A stretch of DNA of 64,000 nt from Agapanthus africanus (GCA_030015575.1 CM057342.1:258812867-258876866), one strand, 5' to 3'; shown: positions 42,573-55,581, numbered from the stretch's first letter. Numbers and translations are program-made. Notes: a model not told the origin generated them from the letters alone.

Positions 42573-44866
42573 ACGCCATTAACCTTTACTAGCTTGCTCT
42601 AGCATGTCTAGAACTTCGATCGGACGGAATTTCCAAAAACCGCATTTCCAATTGTTCAGTTTCTGTCGATTTTGTTTTGTGCTCAAAAAATTATTTGGTG
42701 TATTGCAGAAATACGTGCAGGGTGTTTTAGGAATTCTGAAAAAATTTGGTGGCACGTGGCTACAGTAACGCCGCGGAACCGCGGCCATACCCTTGTTTTG
42801 GCCGCGGTTCCGCCGCGGTAAAGATTCTTCAATGCACCAAATTTAGTACAGTGTTCTCTGAGATGGAAATGGGGTTTCTGGTAATTTTATTTTGGGCCCA
42901 GATTTATTTGAGTACTGGGTATTGTGCTTGGGGCCCACTTCGGGAAATTTTGTCGATCGAAAATTTTAAACATGTTAGTTCACAGTATTTACATTTTATC
43001 TGCGACCGTGAATGTCATTTGATCGGTAAATCATGTCTAATTGCTATAGTTCTTTTAGACGGATTTACGAACGTGACATTCACGTTGATGTTCTGTGTTG
43101 TACTGTGATGTTGCGGATTTGTCGTGGTGGATAGCCTGGTTGCAATGGTAGTACAGTTTGGTTGTATTTGTACATTTGATATTGCGGGGCGAGCGTCCGA
43201 CATGTGGACTGCCGTCACTGTCTGTTTGTATATTATTCTTTTGGGGCACGACCGGGCTGAGGTCGATGTACCCGTTGTATATTTTACTTTCTGTACTAGG
43301 ATTACCCCGCGGAGGGGTGCACAGGTAGCCGGGTTCTAGAGGGCAATGGGCCCGCATCTCATGGCTTTAAGACGGAGGGGGCTTTACTCTAGAATTGGCG
43401 GGCTATTCGCCGCACTCGTAGAGGGTACAGGTTGACCCAAGGAAGGGTGCTCAAGTTACCGGATTCCGTGAAGTGCTAGGTGGTCCATTCACTTTGTTGA
43501 AATGGGCTGCCTCGCTTCAGGTTTTGGCGGGTAATTTGCCGCGCCCGTAGGGGTCTAGGATTTCATTACACAGGCTATCCACACGACCAAGGGAACGTCG
43601 GGTTTCAGTAGCGGCTCTATGAAACCCGGGGATCCCAGTTATCTGTATTGTTCTGTGATGCTTATTACTCTCTGTGATGTTGCATTTTATCACGCCTTGA
43701 GCGAATATTATATATTGATATATATACTGGTAGATGTTGTATATGTTTTGCACCCGCGCTAGTCCAGTCCCCGCTCTGTCGTTAGTTAAGTAACTTAACG
43801 GGTGATGACGGGACCCAGTGGCGAATGCGGATGGCATATACGTACATCGTATTTTCGTTCATTATTGGTGTGATCAATTGATGGGACTGTATTGATTCGG
43901 ATCAATGCAAGCTAAACAAACCTATTCTGATGTTGTTGGAACATTTTTTCAAAAAGCTGTTATTGCAAGGACGTTCTCTTTTGTTTTGCACAGTGGTATT
44001 TGGTTATGAATATCCAGCACCTCAGTCGACGAGGCAAGGGCCGAGATCCCTTCACCGGGAGTGACCCCTTGGACAGAAGTTTTGCGTCAGGGTAATAACT
44101 TCACTATAACTGATTACTTTTTGCTTTGCATCGTGGTATTCAGTTGGAATATCCTGCACCTCATTCTACGGGGAAAGAGCCGAGATCCCTTCACCGGGAG
44201 TGACCTCTTTAGCAAAGGTTTTCGCCACTATATTTTTATAAAAAGCTATGCAGTTCCTTCAATGATATCAAGTTCATTACGTTAAAGGTTTTTCGCCAAA
44301 AACCAGCCATAGCCCTCCGTCATTTCTTACGGGTATTATTTAGTATTCGTGCTGCGTTTGTTGACCTAGTCAAGACGTAGTGTTCGGTAGCTAAGTGGTA
44401 CTTGCTTGTTGCATAAATGGGATTGGTTAGGATAGTCGTGCGGCCTTATTGACCTAGTCAAGGGCACGTACGGGTGGGTTTAATGCAATCCAGAATAATG
44501 TCGGGTTGAACTTGACTAGCGGTTTATGGTTTGTTGACCTAATCAAGGTCATAAGCCGCTTGGGGTAAAAATCACATCGGGAGTTTCTAAAGAAACTGAA
44601 ACTTGCCAGGCATGCGCATACCTTCTGGAGTGTGATAACGTAAGGGGATTCCGTCACGTTATCATGCGATGATAGTTAGATCCCAATTCCCACTGATGAG
44701 TTGGTTTACTCCGCGGGTGATCCCGACTAATTCTTCTTTCTTATTTGGAGGAGAATTTGAGGTTACAGTGGGAGGTTTCCTGATTAGATAAATTGGTAAC
44801 CATTCTGATCTAGGTTAGAGTGCACGCTGAGTGTTTTCTTTTCTCTCTCTCTCTTTGACAGCGACC
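42573..44866 (+). promoter_or_regulatory. Copia 2 leader with GC-rich hairpin and conserved modules
   Basis: A strong GC-rich inverted repeat (42771-42787 against 42799-42812 and beyond) lies about 200 bases after the primer site. The 43745-43838 block and the TTGACCTAGTCAAG-type motifs (44359, 44448, 44531) correspond to modules in the Copia 1 leader, as does the pyrimidine tract ending GACAG near 44862. No reliable coding content. The frames at 42746-43108 and 43124-43339 are unsupported. Confidence 0.6.
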
Positions 44867-47800
44867 ATGACCCGACCCTTGACTATGACTCAGTGACCAA
44901 GTTAACCGAACCTTCTTATAACACTAGCTTTTGGATTGTCAGAGTTGCATACTTCATTGCCACTCTTACTCTTACCCTTTTCTCCAGGACACCGCGTATT
45001 ATTACGAACATCCACTTCCATTGGATAAAACCATTGTATGGTTATATACGAACTCGAAGGAACTTGTTCCAGATTCGAGGATGGTTTCCGGTTCTGGAGA
45101 AAATGAATAGGATTATTCAGTTGTCTTTTCCTTTTACCTTCTCTCAGGTTACGAGTGCTCCTTGGATTAGGACGGTACACCTATTACGCTAATTGGATAG
45201 TCTTCTTCCAAACCATAGGCAGGTGCCGAACGGTGGGGAATGAAGAAAACCAATTAGCCTAACGGTGGTGTACAGAAGGTATCAAGTAAAGACAAATAAA
45301 AGGATTAGAAAGAGGGCAAAGTAAACTGCGACTGCTATTCACGACCAAACCAAGTATTTCATCGCCATTCCTACTTCACCTTTGTATTTCTCCAGAACAC
45401 TCTGTATCACTACGAAGATCCACAGTTATTTGGATACTCCATCGTATGGTTATATACGAACTCGAAGGAATTTGTTCCAGTTCGGGGATGGATTCTGGTT
45501 CAGGAGAAATAGGAATAAGGTTTATTCAGTTGTCTTTTATCTTCACCTTCTCTCAGGTTACGAGTACTCCTAGGATTAGGAGAGTACACCCATTATGCTT
45601 ATTGAATAGTCTTCTTCCAAACCATATGTTGGTGCCGAACGGTAGGGAAGGAAAAAAACCATTTAGCCTAAGAGGGTGTACAGAAGGTAATGACTAAAGA
45701 CATATATAGGGATTTGGAGAGATGGCAAAGAAATATACGGTTACAGTTGTGAATCTGATAATGGAAGAGGCATTACTAGGAATACCCGGATACCCTTTCG
45801 AAACATTTACATATTTCAGTTTCACTGTGTATTGTTAAAAGAAAACCGATTTCCCAATTAGCCCTTGCTCCAGGGTATGTATTTACCAGGTTTGATTCTC
45901 ACATCTGTATGGTTTTACAGATGATGAGTGGGAGTAAGTTATTAGGAATTGGGTGATCATCCTCATTATATCGGGATTCGTTGTAATTGGTGATATTTGA
46001 GGAAATCACCTGGGTTGTTTGCCGGACGGCAGATATTTGGTTTTGAATATCCGTTATAATGCACCAATTTCAAATTGATATATCTGTACGTTTATTTTCA
46101 TAAAGTGAGATATAACTTTTTGAAATTATGTCTATGACATTTACCTATATCAGTGGATGGTTAGGTAAGGAGCATTAAACAGCGGTGTAATTCTTCTTAA
46201 CCATAAGTACAGTTTTCAACTTACGACACACAAGGAATGAGTTATTAGACTCAAAGGACTTGTACAGAGTATTGTATGTTGTCCAGTATCCATTAGGACA
46301 GAGGGGTTGGTACTCGTACTATATTCTGTTTACTTGTGACTTCTCTAGTTCTTAGACATGTGTTTCGTAGAAATGCAAGGTCTAAGTTTTGAGAAGTTAT
46401 AGGTATAAGAGTAAAGTAGAGAACCAGATGTTGCAAGTATCGGGATTCTTCAAGGTGATCGAGGATGTAGATACTTGTGTATGGTATTCAGTTGATAGTA
46501 ATAATTTTGAGAAACTTGTTTCTCTTTCAGGTTACTCATATCTGGGTGGATTCCTAAGTTGAGTAACGCTGATCGGCCTCCTTCCATTTAGTTGACATGC
46601 GCTGGAGACAGCTGCATGATTTGAATCTGGTTCCAATTAAATCAGTGCCTCTGTTTCTATATTAGCTATAGAACGGTTCATATCTTAACGATGTTAAGGT
46701 ACGGGGAGTTTTCCGGCTTATGCTTAAAACCAGACTCTGGATAACTCAAGGCACGTTTCTGTAATGGCTGTTTGTGGGTTGACCCGGACTATGACGAGGG
46801 TTGACTTTCTACCATCTGGAAGATCAATAGTGATATTGTTCTTGATTCACCACAGTTTTAATAAAAATGGATTTTTTCAGAAAACAGTTGTGGGAGTATG
46901 GTAGGATTGGAAGTGATTCCAGAACCGCAAACGATTACTGAAAATTTGATAAGAACCTAAAAATTCAATCTGGTTTGACATTCCGTTAGCCGCTCCGCAG
47001 ATATGGTGGGTAACCTCAGGCACTAGAGAGGTACTTCGGTATGCTCAAAGACAGTGACAGGGAGGTTCTTGTTTACCCAGACTTGCCATTACTGTTGTTC
47101 CAGACTATGAGACCCGGCAGGAGGATGAGTATAGCGTCGTTCTGAACTGGCTTTAGAAGCATGCGTGTATATGACTCTGCCAGAGGGTTGTCGTAGTCAG
47201 TTGGAGCAGCGAAAGCATAGTGGACAAGTAACTTATGTCTATTTATAGACTAAAGCAGATATAGCGGAGATAGATCATCTATTTCTGATGTGACAGTCAT
47301 AGGTTTGACTTCATCAGAATAGGGATGGATCTGTTAAGAAGGTAATAGGGTGTGATGTCCTGGTATTTGGATGATATACACAGAGTAGGAAGTGAAATTC
47401 CTATACTACGATCGGTTATACTTTGGTTGTCACACAGTGGTTTCTCCACAAAGGATATAGATATTATATCAGACTTTCTGGTTACTAGATCTATGGTTTT
47501 AGATCTAGATTTGGGTAGTATCCTAATCTGGGTACTTAGACAGCATTCTAAAGGTGTTTTAGAATGGACGACTCCTGGCATGGTAGTATACCTGCAGGTA
47601 ATGGAGTCACCCTCTCTAAAGGTGTCTTACAGAATAAAAAGGAGAGGGATGTACATGATTAGCAGATCACTTTCTTAGGCAATTTAGTCAATCATGAGAT
47701 GTCAAGTACCACACCAGATGTTGTTTTTGCACGAGCTGCAATAAGTTGATATTTATCCAATCCTGGAGAAACGTTTGGAAGCAGTTTTAGAACATAAGTG

Positions 47801-48240
47801 GATGTTCTAGGGATATGATAACAACAGCCTCTTTTAGGAGACGGTTATCATTCCAGGCTTCCAAAGTGACCTGGATGACAGAGTGACTGTCAGAGTTATA
47901 GTTTTCCCTCTGACGAGGGGCGGTGTTTTGGACAGCTGATCCAAGCGGACACTGAGGGAGGCATGACGCAGGATACTGATTAAGTTCAGTTGACAATACA
48001 GTCTAAGAAGTTTGGATTTGGAGTTCATTTATGAACCAAGTCCCAACAGATATCCAGACATATTCTAAGACAGGTATTGCTCATTTCGGGAGATGGCTTT
48101 CTCCGCGAATTTGAGATTAAGAGAGTCATAGAAAGAAACATCAAAGCGGATCCACTAGCTGAGGCTATTCCTCGAACGCAATAGTTTTGCAAACAGACTT
48201 TGTGAGACTGACTAGTAGAGGAGTTGGGTGTTCGGTATCA
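44867..48240 (+). pseudogene. Degenerate gag-pol of Copia 2
   Basis: Patchy nucleotide similarity to Copia 1 gag-pol in the same order: the ATG context at 44867; a gag segment (CGAACTCGAAGGAA, near 45050); a reverse-transcriptase segment (CCTATACTACGATCGGTTA, near 47400); and the RNase H end (GCTGAGGCTATTCCTCGAA, near 48160). No frame exceeds about 110 codons and none shows a catalytic motif. A ~390-bp part of gag is tandemly duplicated (about 44930-45300 and 45340-45700). It cannot encode its own proteins. Confidence 0.75.
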
Positions 48241-48283
48241 CACGGGCTGTGAGTATGCGACATCGCAATAATTAGCCTTGAGT

Positions 48284-48296
48284 GCAAGTGGGAGAT
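48284..48296 (+). promoter_or_regulatory. Copia 2 polypurine tract
   Basis: GCAAGTGGGAGAT before the 3' LTR, identical to that of Copia 1 despite the decayed coding region. Confidence 0.85.
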
Positions 48297-50390
48297 TGTT
48301 GGATATAGTGCCCTCAGAGTCAATTATTGGATCACAGGCACGTGATTGCAATGATTGAGAGAGGACCTATACCGGTAGGACAGTCTTACTCAGGATGATT
48401 GTATACTATCTGGTTTGTCTTTATCATCGTGTACATATTTTAGGTGACATTGTAGTTCACTATTATATGTTGATAGAGAATAGTATGCTACCGTGGTTCA
48501 TCTTTATCATCGTGCACTGCTTTAGGTGACATTACAGGTCACTATTGCATGTTGGTAGAGCCCATAGGATTCTTGCTTGACGACCAGCAGTATGATGGCG
48601 ATCATATACGTGGGAGCTGGGGTCTATAAGCACATCCTTAAATGGTCCCTGGTAGTGGGAGTTTCGAGACAGGGCATCGATACTCCATTAATAGACTAGT
48701 GTATACAGTCGAGACCCCGACGAGGGGCGGTGGTTGGTCTCATAAGCCATTGGTGTCAGTTGGATCACCTAAGATGTATACAGGTGCTCATTGGGTTATG
48801 AGTACACCGGACAGGACTCGCCGGGAATATGCTAGTTGGTATTATACCTGACGTCAGATAGCAGTTTCCTGGTGACATGTGTACAGGTTAGTTCATCGAC
48901 CTAAGATCGTCATTTGTCTCGTGTGAGTTCCCACTGTACTTTGATTACTACCCTACCACGGCTCAAAGGAGTCGTACAAACAGGTTTTAGTTGGGTACAG
49001 TCCCGAGCCACATGGAGGCAAGTGAGCGGATCGGCAGGGGATTCGTCTCTCCCGGTATTGGGGGTGAGATCACGCTGTGTCTAAGAGAGCCATTACACAA
49101 AGCCCTCGGCCGATGCAGGAGATTTACTGGTAGGTATTCCAGCAGTATCTCAGGGTGTTCTGGGCCACACTCCGACACGACTTGTACCGCTTTTGGGGGT
49201 TTGACTTTTACCAACCCCCTAGGCCCGACATGCGATGCTCATAGACGAACGGACCGGACTGTACGGATATTGTCACTGACAGGCTCAGTAGGGTGTCAGG
49301 ATGAGTTCGCTCATCGACCTCCCTTTTGGTCAATACTTGGTAGCCCGTTACGTACAGCTAATACCTCTGACGTGCTAGTGGTTAAATCCACAGCCAAAGT
49401 ATTGACGAGTCTTTAGAGTCCCCCACAGATAGTTTCTCAAGTTTCGGGCGAAACGTTGTAGAGGCCGTATGATATATGGCAGGGTTCGATCTTATACGTG
49501 CGGTATTGCACGGATCATGATCGGATGGATCATACTAGTGGGCTTTTGTTTAAGCCGGATCCTAGTATTAGATTTGTTGGATTACTTTAGTCTCATCGCA
49601 TTCAGTCGGAATGCGGATGCAGGTATGTATATACAGGTGAGGGGTATTCTTGTGATCCGTCACGAGTTTACTTTAGATGTTGCCGTATCTTTTTATTGTT
49701 GTAAACATTTGGGTTAATATTTACAAATGGAAGTTATGAGCTAGAAACCATCATTTTGTGCATTAAATGATACATGTACTTCATAGGTGAGTCATGGTAT
49801 CATTTCTTGTGCAAACATCACATTATGTGATTGATTAGTGTGTTGAATTGATGCGAGGAGAGAGGAAGGGCAGCCACTTCATATTGGGTTTGCTCTTGTA
49901 TTTTCTTCCTTCTCTCTCACAATAATTCAACACAAGAAAAAGAAAAAGGTTGCTTCTTCTTCTTCTTCCTCTAGCTCAAAACATCCATTAATGGCAACAC
50001 CTCTAACCTCCATCCAAATCAATGGATGCAAGAGACAAAGTGATCACAAACATTCTCTACAACATCTTGGACACGTCGGCTAGCACACTTCGTGCCCGAG
50101 TTGCTTCGGATGAAGCGGGAGCCCGTAAAAAGACTCGTAGATGTGGTGTCCTTTCCGACGAGGAGATCGAGACCGGAGATGCCGCGAGGAGCTTGGGATG
50201 GTGGCCAAAGACTGAAGGACACGGATCGATCGGTATAGCTTTCCAACCCTCTCTCTAGATAGCTAGTTGTAGGTTAATGGTTCGATCCGGGTTTTAAGCA
50301 TACGATAGCACCAATTTTTAAGTTAAGAAAAATTTTCATTTCCGCATTTTGGCCTCGGAAAGACGGCCGAGGCGCTACCGTGGTCTTACA
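48297..50390 (+). repeat. Copia 2 3' LTR
   Basis: 2094 bp, colinear with 38254-42559 apart from the nested solo LTR. Contains the shared copia LTR core (GAGTCTTTAGAGTCC at 49407-49421). Ends GGTCTTACA at 50390, then the target duplication CGTAC. Confidence 0.93.
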
Positions 50391-51853
50391 CGTACATAGT
50401 CACAAAGCATGTCCTCATTGCCATCAACATACAATATCGAAATTCTTGAATTTTAGCAGGAAGGTTTGTTATTGCGGCCATCGACGTTTCCTTCCTTTAG
50501 ACCACCCCTATAATTTAGACGTTGTTCAGTTTGATGGTCATCAGGAGCTTCTTGGACCTTCAGCCCCATTATCCGGAGAGGACGTGACTGCTCAGTGGGA
50601 TGGTTACAATAATGTGACCTTCGGGATGGATCCGACAAAACATGTCAAACCACCATTTTGGATGAAGCAACCACATTTTGTTCCCGCTATCTGGACGAGA
50701 ACATTAAGACGAGACTTAACCGGCCTCGAAGAATTCAAGACGGGCCATATGGTAAAGCCAATTATAAGAGGGTAGACACTATATTTATCAACAAGATATA
50801 CCGGTTTATCTTGCTCAATAGCGCATGACTTGAAAAAATTAGAGAGTAAGTTTTTTGGATTAATTGTTATATTTGTGTTTGTGTGTGTATAAAATGATAT
50901 AATATTAATGTCATAATTTATTGTCGAGAACAGAATTCATTTTAACGAGGTACGTGAGGGGTATCCTGATTGGAACGATGAACGATTGGAAAAATATCAT
51001 CAGGATAATTTTTGCGATTGGGTTGCAGATCATGTAAGTTATTCGAATAACATATTATTGCTATCAGTTTTAATCTAAACTTATATCGTTATGTATTTAT
51101 CGTAAAATTTGTTTTGTTAGATCCACGATCCGAACTTGTCTGCACATTAAAGAGTGATTCAAGATGTTGAGCTCAATTTCCTAGTATGGAGGTTGCATAT
51201 TATAAAGGATTCGGTGTCCTTGGATACAAATTCGAAGTTAAGGATATAGAAACATCTAAAACCACTCAGAATAGTGGGATTGCGACGGTAGGATCGGATG
51301 GTGTGATTTATTATGGATACTTAAATTGTATACTCGGCATCCAATATCCCGGACGATCAGAACCCTTTTATATATTTCAGTGTACTTGGTACGATAAGCG
51401 AACCGATATGGATAAGTGGAGAAGCAATCTCGGGACTTGGAAAGATGAATATGGATTGACCAGTGTGAACACACTTCGATTTTACAGTCAGGAAGATCCG
51501 TTTATCTTTCCGAACCAAGTGTTCCAAGTATACTACTCACATTGTTTGAAGCATCCAGGATGGAGTGTCGTGTACCGTTGGAAACCCAGGGATATCTACG
51601 ATGTCCCAGAATTCGAGGACAGCGATGAGGATGAAGAAGAGAGAAGACTTAGAGTGCTCCGACCGTCTGTTTCGAAAGACGGGTTGTTTTCGGCTGATCA
51701 TGAAGTTACGTGGGTTAGAAATGATATCGATGATGAAATCCAAGTAGATATGTTTAATGCGCCCACGAAACGAGAAAGGTTCAGTAATGTTATATTACTA
51801 CTTCACATTTTACGATCTACACATATATAGTCAATGCTTGTAATGATTGTCTA

Positions 51854-54784
51854 ATGCGTCCACGAACCGTTTTATCTAGATTTGATGACGATGACGGGAG
51901 CAGCGAGGGGAGGTAGGAACTCCAGCCGCGGCAGGGGCAGAGACAGAGGCAGAGCGGTTCTGCCACCCGGAGAGCTGCGTAGGGAGCTTCAGAGGGCCGG
52001 TCTTGCACCCCGATCGGAGACCCCTTCGGATGCCTCCTTCCATGTGGACTTTGCCACACCTCCAGGTATATTGCACGCATATTCATTTTGAATGTAATAT
52101 TATAGATATGCATGCATGTTCATGTCAAAATTACTTACTTTGTCAATGTTTGATTGTCTAGTTGTTGGTGATGCGTCCACATCAGGGACAGAGGCCACTC
52201 CCGCACCTCCAGGTATGTTTATATATCATATAGTGCATGTATATTGATTTAGAATGCTATATTATAAATATACATACATTCTTTTTGCTCTTACGTACTT
52301 ACATCTCGGGCTGTAGGTGGTGCCTTCACATCTCCGGCAGAGCCCACCACCGCACCTGCGGGTATGTTTATATATCCTATAGTGTATACATGTTGATTTA
52401 GAATGTTATATTATTGATATACGCATTCTTTTTGCAATTACTTATATAGCTGATACTTGATTGTCTAATTATAGGTGGTGCGTTCTCGTCTGGCACAGGG
52501 GCCACTCCCGTCACTTCCATACCCTCCGCTCAGTCTTCAGGTTTGTATGGATAAATATAAAATATTTATTCATTTTACATATCCTTTAAAAATAAACATG
52601 AACTTCATGTAATTTTATCCATGTTTATTTTCTAGTTGGAGATGTGTCCACGTCCGGGTCACCGGCTGTTCCTCACCGGAGGAACTATCGTCCCGCTCGT
52701 GCTGCTGCCCGGGCCCAGGCTCGTGCTTTAGTCGCCGGAGGTATATATCACACTTCAATTTTCGTTAAACCTTGATTTCTTAATACCAATTTGTCTTAAT
52801 ATTGATTGTCTTGATATTTCTTGTAGACGCAGCGCCTCCCCATCCCGAGAGGGGGACTCGAGGCCCGAATCAGTCCTACAGGCTGAGGCCCGACAGAGCT
52901 AGGGGAGGCAGCATTCCCCCTCTTTTTTATCCCTGATTATCGCTATACCGGCGATTATGCCGAGAGGTTCGGCCGGTATATGGGGGATGAGAGCCGCCTC
53001 GTGAAGAACTATCCACTTCACGTTGAGTGGGGCGACCAGCACCGGCGCTCATTCGCCCTCTTCTGGGATCAGGCTCGGGTATTAATATATATTTTCATTT
53101 GATTTATCCAATATATTTATTATTAACATTTGCAATTTAATAACATTGTTTTTTTTTGTATTTTCAGTTGGATTACGATTTTCAGTCTGTACCCGACCCT
53201 GATCACCCTGGGAGGGTGCTCGATCTTCACGCTCTGTACCATGGCCTGATGAAGAACATGCAATCAAAGGTCCGATACAATAGGAATGAGCTGAAGATCG
53301 ACTGCTATTTCCTGTGGATGGCGACCTCCGAGGCAGAGAGAGCGGCCCTCCTACATACTCCGGCCTTTGCGAGAGTCGACGTAGATACATGGCCTCTATT
53401 GTGCCAATATTTCGACTCTCGGCGCAAACAGGTATGTATTTTAAATGTAATTCATTGTTTAGTATATAATTTATTTATTTTTGTTGCTTAATTAGAAAAC
53501 TAAATCTGAATGTGTTGTGCAGAAACAGGCCGATCAAAATAAAGAGAATAGGAAGTCAGCGAAAAGGGGTCGCCCCACTTATACAGGTGGCTCGAGAAAT
53601 ATTACTCGTGCCATGGAGTTATCGGTAAATTACAATAGATCGTCATTTGTGATATAATGTAATATTAAGAGTTAGTTTTCTAATATATGTTAATTTTTGG
53701 CGAATTGCAGAAAGCTCAGACCCTGGCGCAGGGTGGTACACCGAGCGTGCTGTCCGCGTATCTTGCAGTCCACGGCACCTCGATGGATCCGGCCACGGGC
53801 GAGCTTCGATACCCCGACACCGCTACCCAGGAGTATTGCGTAAGTGTTAATATTTATTCAACCCCTATTTGAAATTTTTGTTTTGAAAGGTTCAAATTTA
53901 AATGATATACTTATATTTTACTGGTTAATGTGGGTGTAGGAGCGGGTGGTTGAGCAGGCGGAGTCATCGGGGATCGATTTTACTGGACAGAACGATCCGA
54001 TACTGCTGACCTCAGTCCTAGACGCCGCACACGGAGGGCACCACGGAGGTTGGGAGAGAGGCCAGGGACTAGGTCCTACCAGGGCCCATATGAGGTTGGA
54101 CTCCACTCCGGCGGTTACTTCCTCTATCTCCCGTGAGCAACGTTTCGAGCAAGAACTAGACACCTTGAAGGCCGCCGTCCAGGAGTTGAAGGAGATGTTG
54201 GTATGTATACTACTTAATAGTAAAATATTATATATGTCATATTATAGATAGCAACATATCCAATATTAGCCTGAGCTTATTTGGTTGTAGACTTAGCTTT
54301 GATTAATCATACATACATAGAACTGTCTAATTAAAATAAACTACGGTTTTCCAAACTAGATATCCAAACGAGGCCTAAGTCCCTAAGTATATATAGATTG
54401 GGATTTCGCAATAACCTGATAATAATACGAATTCGACTAATACACAGTTCTTACTCGTTTATTACACACAAAATTGAACAGGCGCGACAGGGTACATCGG
54501 CTGAGCCTCCATATGCATCTCCTTCGGCTGCGGCTCCGCAAGCCACTATCTCGGCTGCGGTTGCGCAGACAACTCCCATAGCTCTACAGCCCGCTCAGAC
54601 TCCCGCAGCTGCTGCTCCGCAAGCCACTACCTCGGCGGCAGTTGCGCAGACCACTCCTACAGCTCCACAGCCCGCTCAGACTCCCGCACACTCCGCCTTG
54701 ATCGAGTTATTGACTCAGGGTATATCCGAGGAGCAGGCACGCCACATTACGTCGATGCTCAGAAGTGGAGCTGGACCGAGCTAG
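51854..54784 (+). pseudogene. TNPA-like accessory gene of CACTA 2 (Transposase_24 type), one frameshift
   Basis: Exons by GT-AG sites and phase: ~51854 or 51882-52065, 52162-52212, 52317-52361, 52475-52540, 52636-52740, 52827-53078, 53168-53431, 53523-53624, 53711-53839, 53940-54200, 54482-54784. Product: Arg/Gly-rich start, Ala/Thr/Pro-rich linker built from small same-phase exons, an Ala/Arg-rich block, then the Transposase_24 core (WPLLCQYFDSRRKQ, NKENRKSAKRGRP, TGGSRNITRAMEL) and a repetitive Ala/Pro/Thr-rich tail ending SGAGPS. The stop codons that break the CACTA 1 copy are CAG here. A 2-base deletion near 52903, relative to CACTA 1, shifts the frame in exon 6, and the first ATG runs into a stop unless the second (51882) is used. 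Expected role: binding of subterminal repeats. Confidence 0.8.
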
Positions 54785-55064
54785 GGTAGCTTTTTGATTC
54801 TTATATTTTAAACATGTATTTACTTATACGATACATATTGTATATATTTTGGACGATATTGATATTGGTGGTGTTTGCGTGTTCATATTGATTTAGATTG
54901 ATATCGTATTCTGCTTGTTGATTTCTTTTATATATTATGCGTAAGATGTTGATTATGAATACTGCGGTATATATTCTGCATGTTGATTACTTTTATATAT
55001 GATGTATATATTATTGTGCACAGGGTGAGAAAAAAACAGACAGCCCTTTTTTTTAAAAAAACTG
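54785..55064 (+). other. 3' untranslated region of the CACTA 2 accessory gene
   Basis: AT-rich, aligns with 18270-18560 of CACTA 1. Nothing else seen. Confidence 0.5.
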
Positions 55065-55581
55065 ATAATATGTCCCTACGGATTAAGCCGTAGGGCCAAA
55101 CATTCCACCTACGGATTAATCCGTAGGGTCCTACTTTACCCCTACACATTTATCCGTAGGGGCAAAATATCAGGATACCTGATATTTAGCCCCTATGATT
55201 TCAGTAAGAGGGGTTATACAAGCCCCTACACAGGTATCCGTAGGGACAAAATAGCGGGTATCCTGATATTTTGTCCCTACGGATCTGGACCTACGCATGT
55301 ATCCATAGGGGCATCAAGTAGGCCCTATGGAGTCAGCCGTAGGGACAACTATTTTATTTAATAAACCGATAAATTAAATAACTTTTTTGTCCCTATATAT
55401 GGACCTATGTATTAAGCCGTAGAGGCAAGATTTTAAGCGTAGGGGCATGTTTAAGGCTAAGACTTGCACCTGCGGCGGGTGCACCTACGGCTCATTTTAA
55501 AACCCTTACGGCTATATTCGTAGGGACAGTGATTTGCTCCTACGGATATATCCGTAGAGGCAACCCCTATTTGTAGTAGTG
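55065..55581. repeat. CACTA 2 right subterminal palindromic repeats
   Basis: About a dozen CCTACGG/CCGTAGG inverted pairs, such as CCTACGGATTAATCCGTAGG near 55109-55128, ending with the terminal inverted repeat at 55581. Several pairs are weakened by substitutions. Confidence 0.85.

Larger units (their letters stand above)
38254..50390 (+). mobile_element. Degenerate Ty1/copia element (Copia 2), probably non-autonomous
   Basis: 5' LTR 38254-42559 (enlarged by a nested solo LTR), primer site 42560-42572, leader, degenerate internal region, polypurine tract, 3' LTR 48297-50390. Perfect 5-bp target duplication CGTAC at 38249-38253 and 50391-50395. It sits inside the CACTA 2 transposase coding region. 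Leader modules, gag start context and polypurine tract match Copia 1, but no gag-pol frame survives. Confidence 0.93.
36900..51770 (+). pseudogene. TNP2-type transposase remnant of CACTA 2, split by Copia 2
   Basis: ATG at 36900. TAG replaces a Trp codon at codon 16 (36945-36947), then a long open part runs to 38018. It contains the CPCDRCGNKY N-terminal domain, an acidic Glu-rich linker (about 37150-37265) and the TNP2 region (GWSNKSFTILL, CPKNCVLY). A second Trp-to-TAG lies at 38016-38018. The frame continues to 38253, where Copia 2 is inserted, and resumes at 50391-50775 with KVCYCGHRRFLP and FDGHQE, a TNP2 hallmark. A deletion and frame change near 50735-50760 remove the catalytic core. 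Short exons follow (about 50933-51032), then an intron to 51120 and the DUF4216-like C-terminus (51186-51770), which is open here unlike in CACTA 1. Not functional as it stands. Confidence 0.88.
21190..55581 (+). mobile_element. CACTA (En/Spm-type) DNA transposon, element 2, with nested insertions
   Basis: The left end starts CACTACTACAATATGGGG and the right end reads, on the other strand, CACTACTACAAATAGGGG. The 3-bp target duplication TTA lies at 21187-21189 and 55582-55584. Same family and gene order as CACTA 1. Removing the gypsy element, Copia 2 and their duplications leaves about 10.8 kb. Both element genes are damaged, so it is non-autonomous in its present form. Confidence 0.94.
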
